DNA of 64,000 nucleotides from Sipunculus nudus (lineage: Eukaryota > Annelida > Sipuncula > Golfingiida > Sipunculidae), in the NCBI GenBank assembly GCA_026874595.1, contig CM049316.1, forward strand, positions 43,725,695 through 43,789,694. Reading direction: 5' to 3'. The notes under the pieces were generated by a model, which was given only the letters and a program-made list of their open reading frames with translations, had not been told where the DNA came from and ran no database searches. Below are positions 25,629 to 36,000 of this stretch, piece after piece. Both the position numbers and the translations under genes were made by a program. Numbering within the stretch: position 1 is the first letter of the stretch; each line of letters begins with the position of its first letter.

Positions 25629-28600
25629 CTGTATTCAGAATATTGTTCCTGATGGTGGGAGATTATTTTGATAGCTCATCTGTATTTATGTAAAGATTAA
25701 TTTAGTTTAGTTTTTTTCTTCCAAATATCAACATCTCCTTCTGAGTTACATTGTTTCAGTAAAAAAAAAAAAAAAAAAAACATGGCGCTGACCAGAAGTT
25801 GAGATATTAACAGAAATAACAGCAACATATTTTTAAAAAGTGTATGGCGTAGAGTATATTCTTATGTATCAAAGTGACCTGTTTCCAGGTAATGTATGGG
25901 TCGGTGCATTTTGTGGCAGGGCATTTTGCAAAGGGAAGTACATAATACAGAAAAGCAAGTATTGGATCAAGTATCAAATATGTGATGGTTCATACATGGG
26001 TTCCAGCAGGAGGGGGATAAGAGACGTTTAATAAATGAAAAATAAAAAATGGTCATTAAATATTGAAATCTTGTACCTGTTGGAGGGTACTGAAAGTGTC
26101 ACTCTGAGATTGCTGGTGTTGACACGTGGCGACATCTTCCATCAAATTTTACAGGACGCTATTTATCTCAAAAATATGTAGAGCAGAGTAAACGTTCAGA
26201 CGCTGATGAGTAACATGATGCGGAGCAGTCGAGCAAAGAGCAGAAAGAATAGTGGGTGGGGGGGGGTGGAAATTTTGCATATTCATTTTAATGAATACCA
26301 GGTAATTAACAAAATACCAGTTTTATCATGCATACACGCTGCTGTATTCAATTCTGGTTGCACTTGGATGTGACGCAGATGTTGTCATTGTAATATATTA
26401 GTTGTTCAACAAGCACATATACTTGTGTATATATTGACTTTACTTATAATGTACATATATTTAACATACTCCTTGCGCAGTGGTTACGTAACGTAGCGGA
26501 CATTTGCCAAGTTTCTTCTTATTTACATCCAAAATACCTTGGCACCATCGGTCGAAATATGCTCGGCCTTGTGCCAGCGTTCTGGAGGGGAGATACAGAA
26601 GACAAAGGGTGTTTTGCAGGCAGTGGGTAAGACGAATGAGTTGGAACGATTGTAACGTGACCAGAGTACAACCATTGAGAAGAAATACAAGATATTAACT
26701 TTGATTATTCTGTTTGACAGATCCGTGTATTCCCAAGGAGTCCGGCCCCTCTTGCAGTGAGTTACATTCAAGAGTTTAATATACACTGTGATATAGTGTG
26801 TATAATTGTGATGACATTGATATTTAGTCTAAGCTGTCTTCAAATATAACAGCCGAACGATAGTCCTTTCTCCGAAAGCACATCTTGGTTTAATGTAACA
26901 GGTAGTTGCCCTTGTGTATACACAAGTATACAGGCCCTGTAAGTCAAACATGAATCTCTGCTGAAGCGTGTGTTTTGAAATAAGCCCCCCATTAGTGAAA
27001 GTTATACCTCAAATTAACAGAATATTATGTAATGTAATGGAACTCAGATAACGAATATGAAACAGAGGTTTAACATAAAATTACAAATTTATCTTCACGA
27101 GATCGTATTCTGGTATATTATTTTTACATTGTAATGATACGACAATCTGAAGTCTCATTCATAATTTCATGTTTATATGTTTATACTCCTTTATATGGGA
27201 TGTTTTATGTATTTTCCCTTAGAATGTATGACCAAGACCTGTCTGAACGGCGGCACGTGGTCTCCCGGTGACTGTGCGTGTATCTGCCCCACTGGCTTCT
27301 ACGGAGCCACGTGCGAAAGTTAGTACATCTTTGCGGCCACGTACATTATGTACAATAATAGGTGGCCAAACTATCTATGCATGGCCCTATATAATTACGT
27401 GTGGTCTTTAATTACGGCCCGCATCTTTTCTGCATACTGTTATAAATGTTCAATTCCCAGACATTCTCACATAAAATAACAAGCGTAACGAGAACACATT
27501 GAGATTTCACGGCCATACTTTTTTTCAGTTTTTTTTCCTCAAATAATCCTCTTCAAGTGGTAATTTTTAGCTGTTTACATAGACTTATTGAGTGCTGTCG
27601 ACATGCTCTGTCCATATTTTATAAAAGTGGCATTTTATTCGCGCTAAGTTGTTTTTGGAGATCTTGCCATTGTTTGGCAAAATCACTGGATAAATGAACT
27701 TATATGGGTTCATGCTGTAGCTTGCAATATAACTGCCACTTTCATACATAAAGCTCGTTTATCACATGAAGTATCACATGATGTAAAATTGTACAAAAAT
27801 TGCGCTATTTGGCACTGACTGGTAATTTTTAAAAAATTTTCCAGACAATTTGACACCTTAATCTTGTGACATTTTCCGCATAAATTCTAGAGTGGTAACA
27901 CGAAACGAACGCTATATATGTATGTCTCATATATGAGTTATAAATGTATTTTGTGGTAAAGATTTAATGACGTATGCGGGTGGCTAAATATCTTACTGAT
28001 GATGTTCCAAGATAAACTCGGGGAGCAAAGGCCAACCCTGGCCATGCATCGATTTTTCTATATCATTAATTATAAAAGATAGAAAAATGAACAAATATAC
28101 CTTTTTTCATATAGGTTTATGCTTCACCCTGCATGGCTGGCGATTCTTGCACTGCATAATGCCGACCCACAACAAACACCTAAGGCTGCAAAATGGGTCC
28201 TGAGGCATTTTTTTTTTCCAGATTTTTTGCCTTTTTATTCTAAATGGTTAATAAATGATCAGAAAATAACACGAAAACTGTTATGCTAAAAGCACATCAT
28301 ATCGAGACGAATTATCAGTTTATTTTCATGAAAAAAAAATGTCCGAGTGACTGTTGCTCAATATAAGTAAATTTCTACTGAAAACCTATTTTGTTTTTGC
28401 GGGAGTCAAAATTGACACGCGGGTTGCCTGAGAAACCAACTTTTTTTTGGCTTAGCCGTTATTTCTTTTATTGTTCAACAGACACGTGTGCTTGTGAGGA
28501 CTTGTACGGGGATGTGTGTCCCACATGGGCCGGTTACTGCGGACAGGACGCCTACAAGGACTTTATGAAGTCCTCATGTCCCAAGACATGCAAGTCAGTA

Positions 28601-28647
28601 TCAACCTTAATTCAACTATCTTAACTCTAGGGAAAGGCTACTGGATT

Positions 28648-28678
<31 letters not shown>

Positions 28679-29077
28679 CGGAAGGCTCAGTAATTCTAAA
28701 TTACATACTACTTTCGTCATAAAGTTACTTAATTTCATTCTAATTCCAGAGACAATGCCACCTAAATATGAGCCGTAGACTTTAGATAAATTAAGTACAA
28801 AACATAAAATAGCTTCCTTTGGAACGTTTTAACCAGATACCTGCTTTGATCGCTGAACACATTTAATTGTTTCATAACTGTGACAATCACTTGATGCACT
28901 TGTTGTGGTGTAAAATGAAATATTACAAATGAAAGAAATTTAAACTTAAAAAAATATTTGTGTCATCTGTTGGTCCCATATTTATTTAGGTTCATGCGGT
29001 AATGCTAGTGGTCCTATATTTTTCCAATTTTTTTTTGTGACAGCATGTGCGGAGATTTGCCTCCAGAGTGTGAGTAA
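16065..29077 (+). CDS. Secreted CAP/SCP-domain protein with EGF-like and ShKT domains
   Basis: Exons are 16065-16147, 17502-17512 (11 nt), 21304-21443, 22751-22827, 23325-23481, 24297-24409, 25467-25567, 26721-26756, 27223-27318, 28482-28593 and 29044-29077 (TAA). All have GT-AG borders with matching phase, giving 960 nt and 319 residues. An extra in-phase 30-nt exon (16514-16543) is possible. Residues 1-16 are a signal peptide; RVRR at 34-37 is a furin-type site. The CAP domain (about 55-200) holds both family signatures, GHYTQVVWAKT (152-162) and MVVCNYSPAGNY (186-197). Of the usual cavity residues His99, Glu134 and His153 are present, but the Glu of the GEN motif is Gln112. A cysteine-rich hinge, an EGF-like module (241-270, CxCxxGFYG-type end) and a ShKT domain (274-311) follow. 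Extracellular; ligand unknown. Signatures and phase make the model firm except for the two small 5' exons. Confidence 0.92.
17531..17600. repeat. (ATATT)n microsatellite in a CAP-gene intron
   Basis: A run of attat/atatt pentamers about 19 bases after the 11-nt exon. Confidence 0.9.
18123..18450 (+). mobile_element. tRNA-derived SINE, family A, copy 1
   Basis: The head has a pol III A-box-like 'tggctcaggggtagagc' and a B-box-like 'gagttcgaatctt' with tRNA-like spacing. The body ('ccgacccagggtgagcgctctgcagg', split here as 'acccagggtgag' and 'gctctgcagg') matches the copy at 43760-44090 through 'cactcacaaa(t/c)gagtgcg', 'gaggttcctcg'-like and 'cacccagg' blocks. The end is 'tacgtagtcctaa'. Non-coding. 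Confidence 0.7.
18672..19200. mobile_element. Non-autonomous repeat with ACGGGCGTAT ends and internal tandem units
   Basis: It starts ATACGCCCGT and ends ACGGGCGTAT, an exact 10-bp inverted pair. Inside, a unit of roughly 150-170 bp repeats about three times, each with 'tttcatgaaaa(c/t)cca'-like, 'taagttatcgcg'-like and 'ggaactg/ggaattgaact' words. Such compound repeats are common in mollusc DNA. Confidence 0.55.
20800..21215. repeat. Dispersed ~400-bp repeat, copy 2 of 3
   Basis: Matches 12541-12960 through 'ggtggccatctctgttttag', 'gactaccataagtg' and 'gtagactgattta'. It lies 90 bases before exon 3 of the CAP gene. Confidence 0.5.
21855..22215 (+). mobile_element. tRNA-derived SINE, family B
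   Basis: The head has 'tgtagcgtgatgggtaatg' (A-box-like) and 'gtgggttcgcgtccgg' (B-box-like, close to GGTTCGANTCC), which resembles a tRNA 5' half plus T-arm. The body is unrelated to family A. It ends near 'aacctttacctttcttacctt'. It lies in the intron between CAP exons 3 and 4. Confidence 0.6.
22573..22622. repeat. (TA)n microsatellite
   Basis: About 24 TA units, followed within 50 bases by a truncated end ('aagataaattgacgccactg', 22675-22694) of the C-tract/GACGCC MITE family. Confidence 0.9.
23093..23149. repeat. (TA)n microsatellite in a CAP-gene intron
   Basis: About 28 TA units in the intron before exon 5. Confidence 0.95.
23485..23700. mobile_element. Tc1/mariner-like MITE, 5' part, abutting the splice donor of CAP exon 5
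   Basis: CAGTAGAACGCCGTTATTCC follows a TA at 23483-23484 and matches the left end of the complete copy at 739-1374. Further similarity continues through 'ttcggaaaaa' and 'tttttgacctacataatgaa'. No right end was found. The exon ends at 23481, so the first bases of the element are donor positions +4 onward. Confidence 0.6.
24719..24981. mobile_element. Tc1/mariner-like MITE, family CAGTGAAA, complete copy
   Basis: TA-CAGTGAAAATGACCCC on the left and GGGGTTTCACTG-TA on the right form inverted ends flanked by TA. The interior contains 'gcggggtttcggcaacagag' and 'ggcggggtgtccgcagttt', shared with the partial copy at 44355-44592. It lies in the intron between CAP exons 6 and 7. Confidence 0.65.
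28648..28678. repeat. (TA)n microsatellite
   Basis: Fifteen or so TA units in the last CAP-gene intron. Confidence 0.85.
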
Positions 29078-29151
29078 TCGCCGCAAGAGGTCTCCAGAGT
29101 AGGCCTAGAACGGTTCCCGCCGTACCACGGAGAAAGCATAAACAGATGGAA

Positions 29152-29157
29152 AATAAA
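29152..29157 (+). terminator. Polyadenylation signal of the CAP-domain gene
   Basis: AATAAA lies 75 bases after the TAA stop at 29075-29077, on the same strand and with no other candidate nearer, so the 3' UTR is probably about 100 bases. Confidence 0.65.
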
Positions 29158-29218
29158 ACAGCTCAAAGTTGACTTATGTCCAGCTGATATGAAGTTGTCG
29201 AGATTTAATTAAACAGAC

Positions 29219-29259
29219 TGTGTGTGTGTGAGTGTGTGCGTGCGTGTGTGTGTGTGTGC

Positions 29260-29314
<55 letters not shown>
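29219..29314. repeat. (TG)n(GA)n compound microsatellite
   Basis: A TG-rich run passes into more than 20 GA units just after the end of the CAP-domain gene. Confidence 0.95.
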
Positions 29315-29316
<2 letters not shown>

Positions 29317-29740
29317 CGTATTTATTATGTCACAATCAAAACAAAACAAAAATATATAAGTATATTTTATCGAAACACGGATAAAAGAAAATCAGTTATA
29401 AGGTACCTATTTTTATGATCAGCAGATTAGTACTTGCATATATTGTACACTGTGCTTAATACTAAGTGTAGCCTATGTGCTTAGTATTTGTGTACTTAGT
29501 AATGCACGTAAGAAACAAGCCATAAGAACAGATGAACTTATTTATTTTATTTTACATTCTTTACATGGTGCAAAAGGCACATATCTGAGAATACAATCAT
29601 GATAGGCGTCGCGATCACATTGAGTGTTAGATCTTGAGTAGTATATATGCAACAGGCACTCGCCATGAATGTTTTAGAGTAACTTGCAAGAAGAGCACCA
29701 GGGGTCGCTTTGCTACTGGCGTCTCGCAGCAGCGTTAGTC

Positions 29741-30175
29741 TCCACTCTGGTTGCCTTTTTGCTCGCTGGGGTTTAAATTTTGCGATATTTGCGAATTGGA
29801 AATAATCATGAACGTGAATCCCTCGGGAACAAGCTGCCTCATACACTTTCATGAACAAGGGGATATGATGCATCTGCTCAAACGGATTAGTTATCACACC
29901 TCTGGAAATATGGTTTAATCAGCAACATATAATCTTTGCATGGTACCTGAACCGGTCCATGCAAACACATGAATCATTTCTTTTTATATAAACACTGTGA
30001 CAGAAATAAATAAGATAATTATGGGTTTATTCCTATAATATCATAAATGCAAATATTGGTATACTTTAATTCAATTTTTTCTTTTGCGATCTCGGAAAAT
30101 GAAACCCTCGCGAAAAGTTCAAAATGAAGAAATCTCGAAATTTCAGCCTCGCGAATATGAAGCCAACCCCAGTAA
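29741..30175. mobile_element. MITE, 'tcgcga' family, copy 1
   Basis: The left part 'ctctggttgcctttttgctc' and right part 'gcgaatatgaagccaacccc' correspond to the two halves of the interrupted copy at 49526-50585. Short imperfect inverted ends (CTGGTTG / CAACCCCAG) and internal 'tcgcga'-type words are visible. Non-coding; the small frames here fall inside it. Confidence 0.5.
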
Positions 30176-31229
30176 TTTTACACATGGAGGTCAGGCATAT
30201 TAATATGGGTAAAATGGTCAAGGGCAGTTCGATAAATGAAAGGAAATTGCAGGAATTTAAAAGGCAATACATTCATGCCGAGTGTCTGGTATGGTATATT
30301 TTACATGGCATTTCGCACTGACATTTTACTAAAACATCTGCATGTGCTTACTTTTAAACTCGTACATTAGATGCAAATATACCTATTCTAACACATGTAT
30401 GCCACTTTGATTTAATAATTTATTCAAATGCAGCAGAACTATTCGTCTTTTGTTTGATGTTAAATCAATATCTTGAATAAATATAACTTTATCTAAAAAT
30501 CTATTAAAAAATTATTTGTATACTGTACAATGCTCCCCCCTGATATCAGAAAAAAATTACATGGAAAATTCCAATCTTTGTTTCACTGATGTAAAAAATA
30601 ACGTAAAGGTACTACTATAAACCTGAATTTAACAAGGATCTGCGCTCTGAGACCCTAAACCTCAATTTTTCCCTCAAATCTAATACTTATAAAAGATAGG
30701 TTGGTCCACTTTTGTCCTCAACGTTTTCTGAAACCGCCTTGGGTATGACATTGTGTTATACTTCATTTTAAAGGTCATTGTTCAAACAGTGACCTCGCTG
30801 TTATGAGAATAAATATTTTTTTATGTACACAACATACTGGGTGATTTTTTTCCTGGTTTTAAAATCGAGAGGAGGTAACCACCGAAAACTGTCTTCGGAA
30901 AGACCGCAATGCCTCACTGCTCGCTTGGTGATCTACACAACACAAGCAGGCGAGTGACAAGATCACAGGATTGTGCATATGAATAACCCCTGCTGTCAGT
31001 GACGGATTTAAGCATGTTTGGTGTGACATTTGCCCCAGTCACTGGCCACTTGCATGGTCAGTGAAAAATATGTGACATCATCAATGACCAGGTCTTCTAG
31101 GTAAAGATACCAATGTATGAATTTCTAGCCACGAGCACAGTGCCACAAAATAAGTGTAAACATATTTGTACATATCTAAACGAGACAGCATTCCACTGAA
31201 AATCTATATTTTAATTTACTTTTAGAATA
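30176..31229. other. Intergenic DNA between the convergent genes, nothing supported
   Basis: No exon, RNA gene or clear element was recognised. Codon-like open frames are short and lack motifs. Confidence 0.45.
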
Positions 31230-31880
31230 ACCTAGGGAACCCTTGCGTTTCGACGCTCAGCGAGGTTTGTCTTCAAAGATAAGTTTATGCGCTTTTTCCA
31301 AATGTGGGTTCTGTAATCAAGTTTGAAGCCAATCTGTCGACCCAAACTTGAGTTATCACCATACACTAACGTGTGAATGGACCTGTGACCTTGACCTTTG
31401 AGGTTGTGACCCCAAAATAAAAAAAGGGTTCTTAATCAGTGGGCCTTTTAAAAGTCAAATTTGAAACCATATGTAATTCCAAACTGGAGTTATCATCTAA
31501 AAACAAAAAATGTCGACAGGTGGCTCCTGTGACCTTGGACTTTGATCTTTTGACAGAAAATTCAGTCAGTTTCTTCCCCTATTGGCGGGTAGGCAATATG
31601 TAATAGATGACAATTTTTGGATGAAGAGATTGGATTAAAATACATCGACAATCTTTTCAAATAAGTGGGACCTGTGACCTTTGTCCTCATAACCCGAAAA
31701 TCAATAGAGTTCTTCCTTTAAAATATATGGGCCATATATAAGTCGGGTTTGAAATTGATACGTCATTCCAAACTTGAGTTATCATCAAGGATATACAGAA
31801 AGACGAACGGACAGACAGACGGACGACAGGGTGATTACTACGGGGCATCCGCTTATTCAAACGCTTCAGGACACTAGATG
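31230..31880. repeat. Compound repeat with 'tgtgaccttgaccttt' units
   Basis: About three diverged units each carry 'gacctgtgaccttgac'-like and 'ccaaacttgagttatcat'-like blocks ('cccaaacttgagttatcacc' near 31342, 'aactggagttatcatc' near 31483, 'aacttgagttatcatcaagg' near 31770). It ends in 'cggacagacagacggacgac'. This design resembles the larger repeat at 54003-57340. Confidence 0.6.
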
Positions 31881-32069
31881 AAACCACAGTTGCAAATCTT
31901 ATAATATCAATATAATTAAGCAGTCCAAATAAAGGGGGAAAAGAATAAAAATAGAAGAAATACAGGAACTGAACAAACCAGTTATAATCAATACATACAC
32001 CATGTTACGGGACAATAGATGAAACCACAGTTGAGAAACTGACATAATCACATGTCATTTGACGGTCTC

Positions 32070-32300
32070 AAATACAAAAAAAAAATCGTAAAAATTTGAA
32101 AAAAAAAATACAGATGGCCCCACCGATTTTCAGGAAATGACAACCTTGTTCATGGTCAATGTACAAGGCAAGATTCATGGCAATCCATGCATTAATTATC
32201 AAGATACAAGAGGTTCTGTATCAAAAATTTAATTATTCTAGGGTGTTTGCAAGCCCCATAGATCAAAGGACATAGGTCACAATGACCTCTCGCCAGAGGA
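32070..32300. repeat. Single unit related to the ~320-bp tandem repeat at 55740-57250
   Basis: It shares 'aaaaaatacag(a/g)tgg', 'catgcattaattatcaagat'/'aatgcattagttattcagat', 'gtatcaaaaatttaattatt' and 'agccccatag' with the tandem array 23 kb away. Confidence 0.6.
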
Positions 32301-33092
32301 CGCCACTTTACTCATGCTTAGCAACTAAACAAGACGGTATACTAGTATAACACATGTTAACCTACTTGAGTCTTGACCAAACCACACCTGTAACTGTCAA
32401 CATACTAGTATATTCATTTGATATCGATAGGAAAATTTAAAAAATATGTAGGCCCTTTCATGGGAATTTTATCAAAATATAAAAAATCAATAATCAGCTT
32501 TTCATTATTATCTCTAAACATCTGTGGGTTATGCTGGTTGGAAACAGATATTGTTAAACAGCAATTCTCGGGACAAATTCTGTTGTTTCTGGTATATAAA
32601 GAATATCACATCCTTCTTCTCAAATGAGGAGCATAATAGCGACTTTATAGTTAACCCGTTCTGAAACGACATCCATATAAACCTATCCCACGAGCATGCG
32701 CACTGCATGTAATGTTGGCCTGCTCTTTCCGGGTCAAATCAGTCTGTACCTTTGATTTTATCTAAATCAAACCAGACACTCCAACAGGGAACCGTCCGAT
32801 AGAACTAATACAAGTTTATAGTACACTTTCATATACCACATTTAACAAGATTTAATACTTCCATATCGATATAACGGACCCGAACTGTTAGTGTCTGCCG
32901 TCGCCGACAGGTGGCACTTGTGTTGTGGGAAAGGCATGCTAGTTTAACATGTAAGGTAAACTGTACAAATAATATTTCTGTGAATTTCCAATGTAAGATA
33001 AAGTTTCAGATGTTTTCATTCACTCTTTGCACAACTACCACTTCCAAACTTCCATGATAATTAGTCCAAGGTAATTAAAGCCGATTACCAAA

Positions 33093-36000
33093 TCACCCGA
33101 ATGCTCTGCGGATCCGGTTGGACAGTTCTAAAAGCATAACCTTTAAGGCGTCCAGAAATTCTGTAGTAGTGGGTTCGATCATACGTTCAGGCAACAGGAA
33201 ACCATAGTAACCAGTATCCTTTAGTTCTATGGTATAGGAGTACCTGACCTTCGCTACGCCCTTGGCCCAGTCGTCCGAACCACCGGCCGCCAAATCTGGA
33301 ATACAGAGACCGGGGGTATGTATTGTATCCATACTGAAACGGGTGTTCATTACGTACGTGCACCCTTTTGAAATCACAAGCTACCATAGATTTACAAGTT
33401 TCATGTAAAAAAAAGTATGTACCGGCGTCAATTTAAGGACAGCGTTTATTTTTCTCGGACATCGTTTTGACCCCGCAACTGAATCAGGCAAGTAAAGGCC
33501 CTGCCTCTGATATGTTAAATACGGCACCCTATAATAAAAGAATTTTCCTTGTGTATTGGCGTGAATGAAATGCTGTTTTTCTTTTGTTCCAAACACCGAC
33601 TGATCACCAAGTGATCACTCATTTTCAATATATGAATATTATTCTCTGGGGGGGGGGGGGGGGTAGGCAGGCAGGCGGGGGTCGGGGTCGGAGGATATAT
33701 ATACACTATCCCCCCGTATTGCCGCCCTTGAACATGAACTATAAAAAAATAATGATGTTTAACTTTGTATTTCACTGCTGACTTTCAGCGTACCTTTTCT
33801 GTTGCCTTAAAAATTGCTTAATTTATTTTATCCAATTCCAGCTGAGATTAGTATGTTGTTGTGTTATGTGATAAGATGATATTTACCGGCGTGTGTGTAT
33901 GTACGTATATTTGAGTTGTTGTATGTGCGTTTTTATGTGCGTACATGCGTACGTGCGCGTGTAAACTTACAAAGCATCGACCCTGTGGGACCAATTCTAA
34001 AATTTGTATTATACTTCATATTTAACACATCCGTAGCTGTTTTTGCAAGTGATTTCTGCAAATCAAAAAATGAAATGATATCATATGATTGGTTAGCATC
34101 AATATTACAACATTATTGGCATAATATATTAAAGTTGATTATTGACTGATACTGCTTCAGTTGTACTACTACCACTGCTCGCACTGCTACCGGCAATAGT
34201 ATGTTCAGTATTGTAATTTATAAATATAAATATATAGAATTCTAGAATTAATGATGTTTTAATATTGAATAAGATTATAATAATAATAACAGTTATCAGA
34301 AGAAGAATTTTGCCAATATTTTTGTAATTATTGAATAATAATGATTATAGCAATACCAGTAATATTCGGAATACTACCACTACTACTACTACTATGCTAT
34401 TCTTACTACTACTACTGCTAAAAATATTTTCGTCTATACTTACAAGCTGTTCATAGTCCTCCGGATACCCGCGTGTGTACCCCCAGGGCGTAAGCCAATA
34501 TTGACCAAACGAATGTAGAGTCATGTACAGCACCATATTGTGACGTATTATTTTGATGAAATTAGACAAAGCTCGTGTCTCCGGCTCGGAGAACGCTGAG
34601 GGTCCACGGTATGTCCCAGAACACGGGTTATTGCTTGATCCAGCTCCTGTTACGATAATTATAATAATAGTGATGACGCTGATGATAAAAAGGAAATCAA
34701 CAATTATTATAATAACATTAAGATTAATAAAATTAATAAAAATGAATATAATCACAGAATACTACTACTGCCACCACCACCAACACTACTACTATTGCAA
34801 TACCTTCTACCAGTGATCAATTAACAATAACAATATAGGAATGACACGATCTAATGATAGCAACATTAAAATTCATTAAATTGATAATAATAATAAAAAA
34901 CTTTTTGTGTAATTTTACGCATGACTGCCGCCATCACTCAAATAGGCTCAAAGTAAATTATTAATCTCGGGTCAATGCTTGCTGTACCAGGTATTAAAAA
35001 TACGTCAGGTGTGGTATCCAGCTGCATGACAAAGGGTTTTATTTAATCATAGAATATGCCAAGCAGTAAATATAACCGATATTCATGAATATTCATGAAA
35101 CGGGTAATGCTCACCTCCCCACATGAAATTCCAGTTACGGTTCAGGTCTACACCTTCGCAACGCCTGAAATACCTGGAACGGTTTTTTCGCCAGAGTCGG
35201 TCCTGCAAGCAGCGAAAAATAAAACGTACTATTATCAAGATATGAGAAAACCGTTACCGAGTACAAAAACAGTACTAGAAGATACTACTCTCTGCAGTGT
35301 GCATGAAGACAACCAATTGTACAATTTCCTTTTCACTATACCTGTCTTTTTAAATTTGTATTCATTTTGTTTCGAAACCCAAATCAGCATTTACAAGATA
35401 AAAAAATAGACCTCCTGCACAATTTATCTTAACGATGCGATTATTATATCACGTTACGTCACTGATCAAGATCAGTTTTTGTGCAGTAATATTCGGGTCC
35501 TGTATGTTATTTTTACGGTGCAGGTTGTAAAAGCATAATATTGTGAATAGCATAATGAGATTTCTTAAAATAGAGAATTTTACAAGTATAGTTTTATTTT
35601 CAATAAATTTATACATAAAATGGCACTCAATATATCTGTCTCTGACCACACATACAAGAGCGCGCGAACACATTTTTTTTGTCTCACCGTTGTACGAGAA
35701 TACATGTAGCCGTCTGGATTAGCGACCGGCATAATATACCACCGAAATCTCCCACGTAAATATTCCATCTCAGGGTCCGATGACGTCACGAGCTGAAACA
35801 GAGAAAAGGATTTTATTCCGATATGGAACTGTATAGTCCTGTACCAAATATATATATATATATATGTGCACAGTGGAACCCCACAATTACGACCAACCTT
35901 GGGATGAGCAAAATGGTCGTATTTGGGGAAGGTCGTGTTTTTGAAATTCTTACCTTTGTCCGGTTTTTCCAGGTCTGAATATGACACTTTATTTATATTT

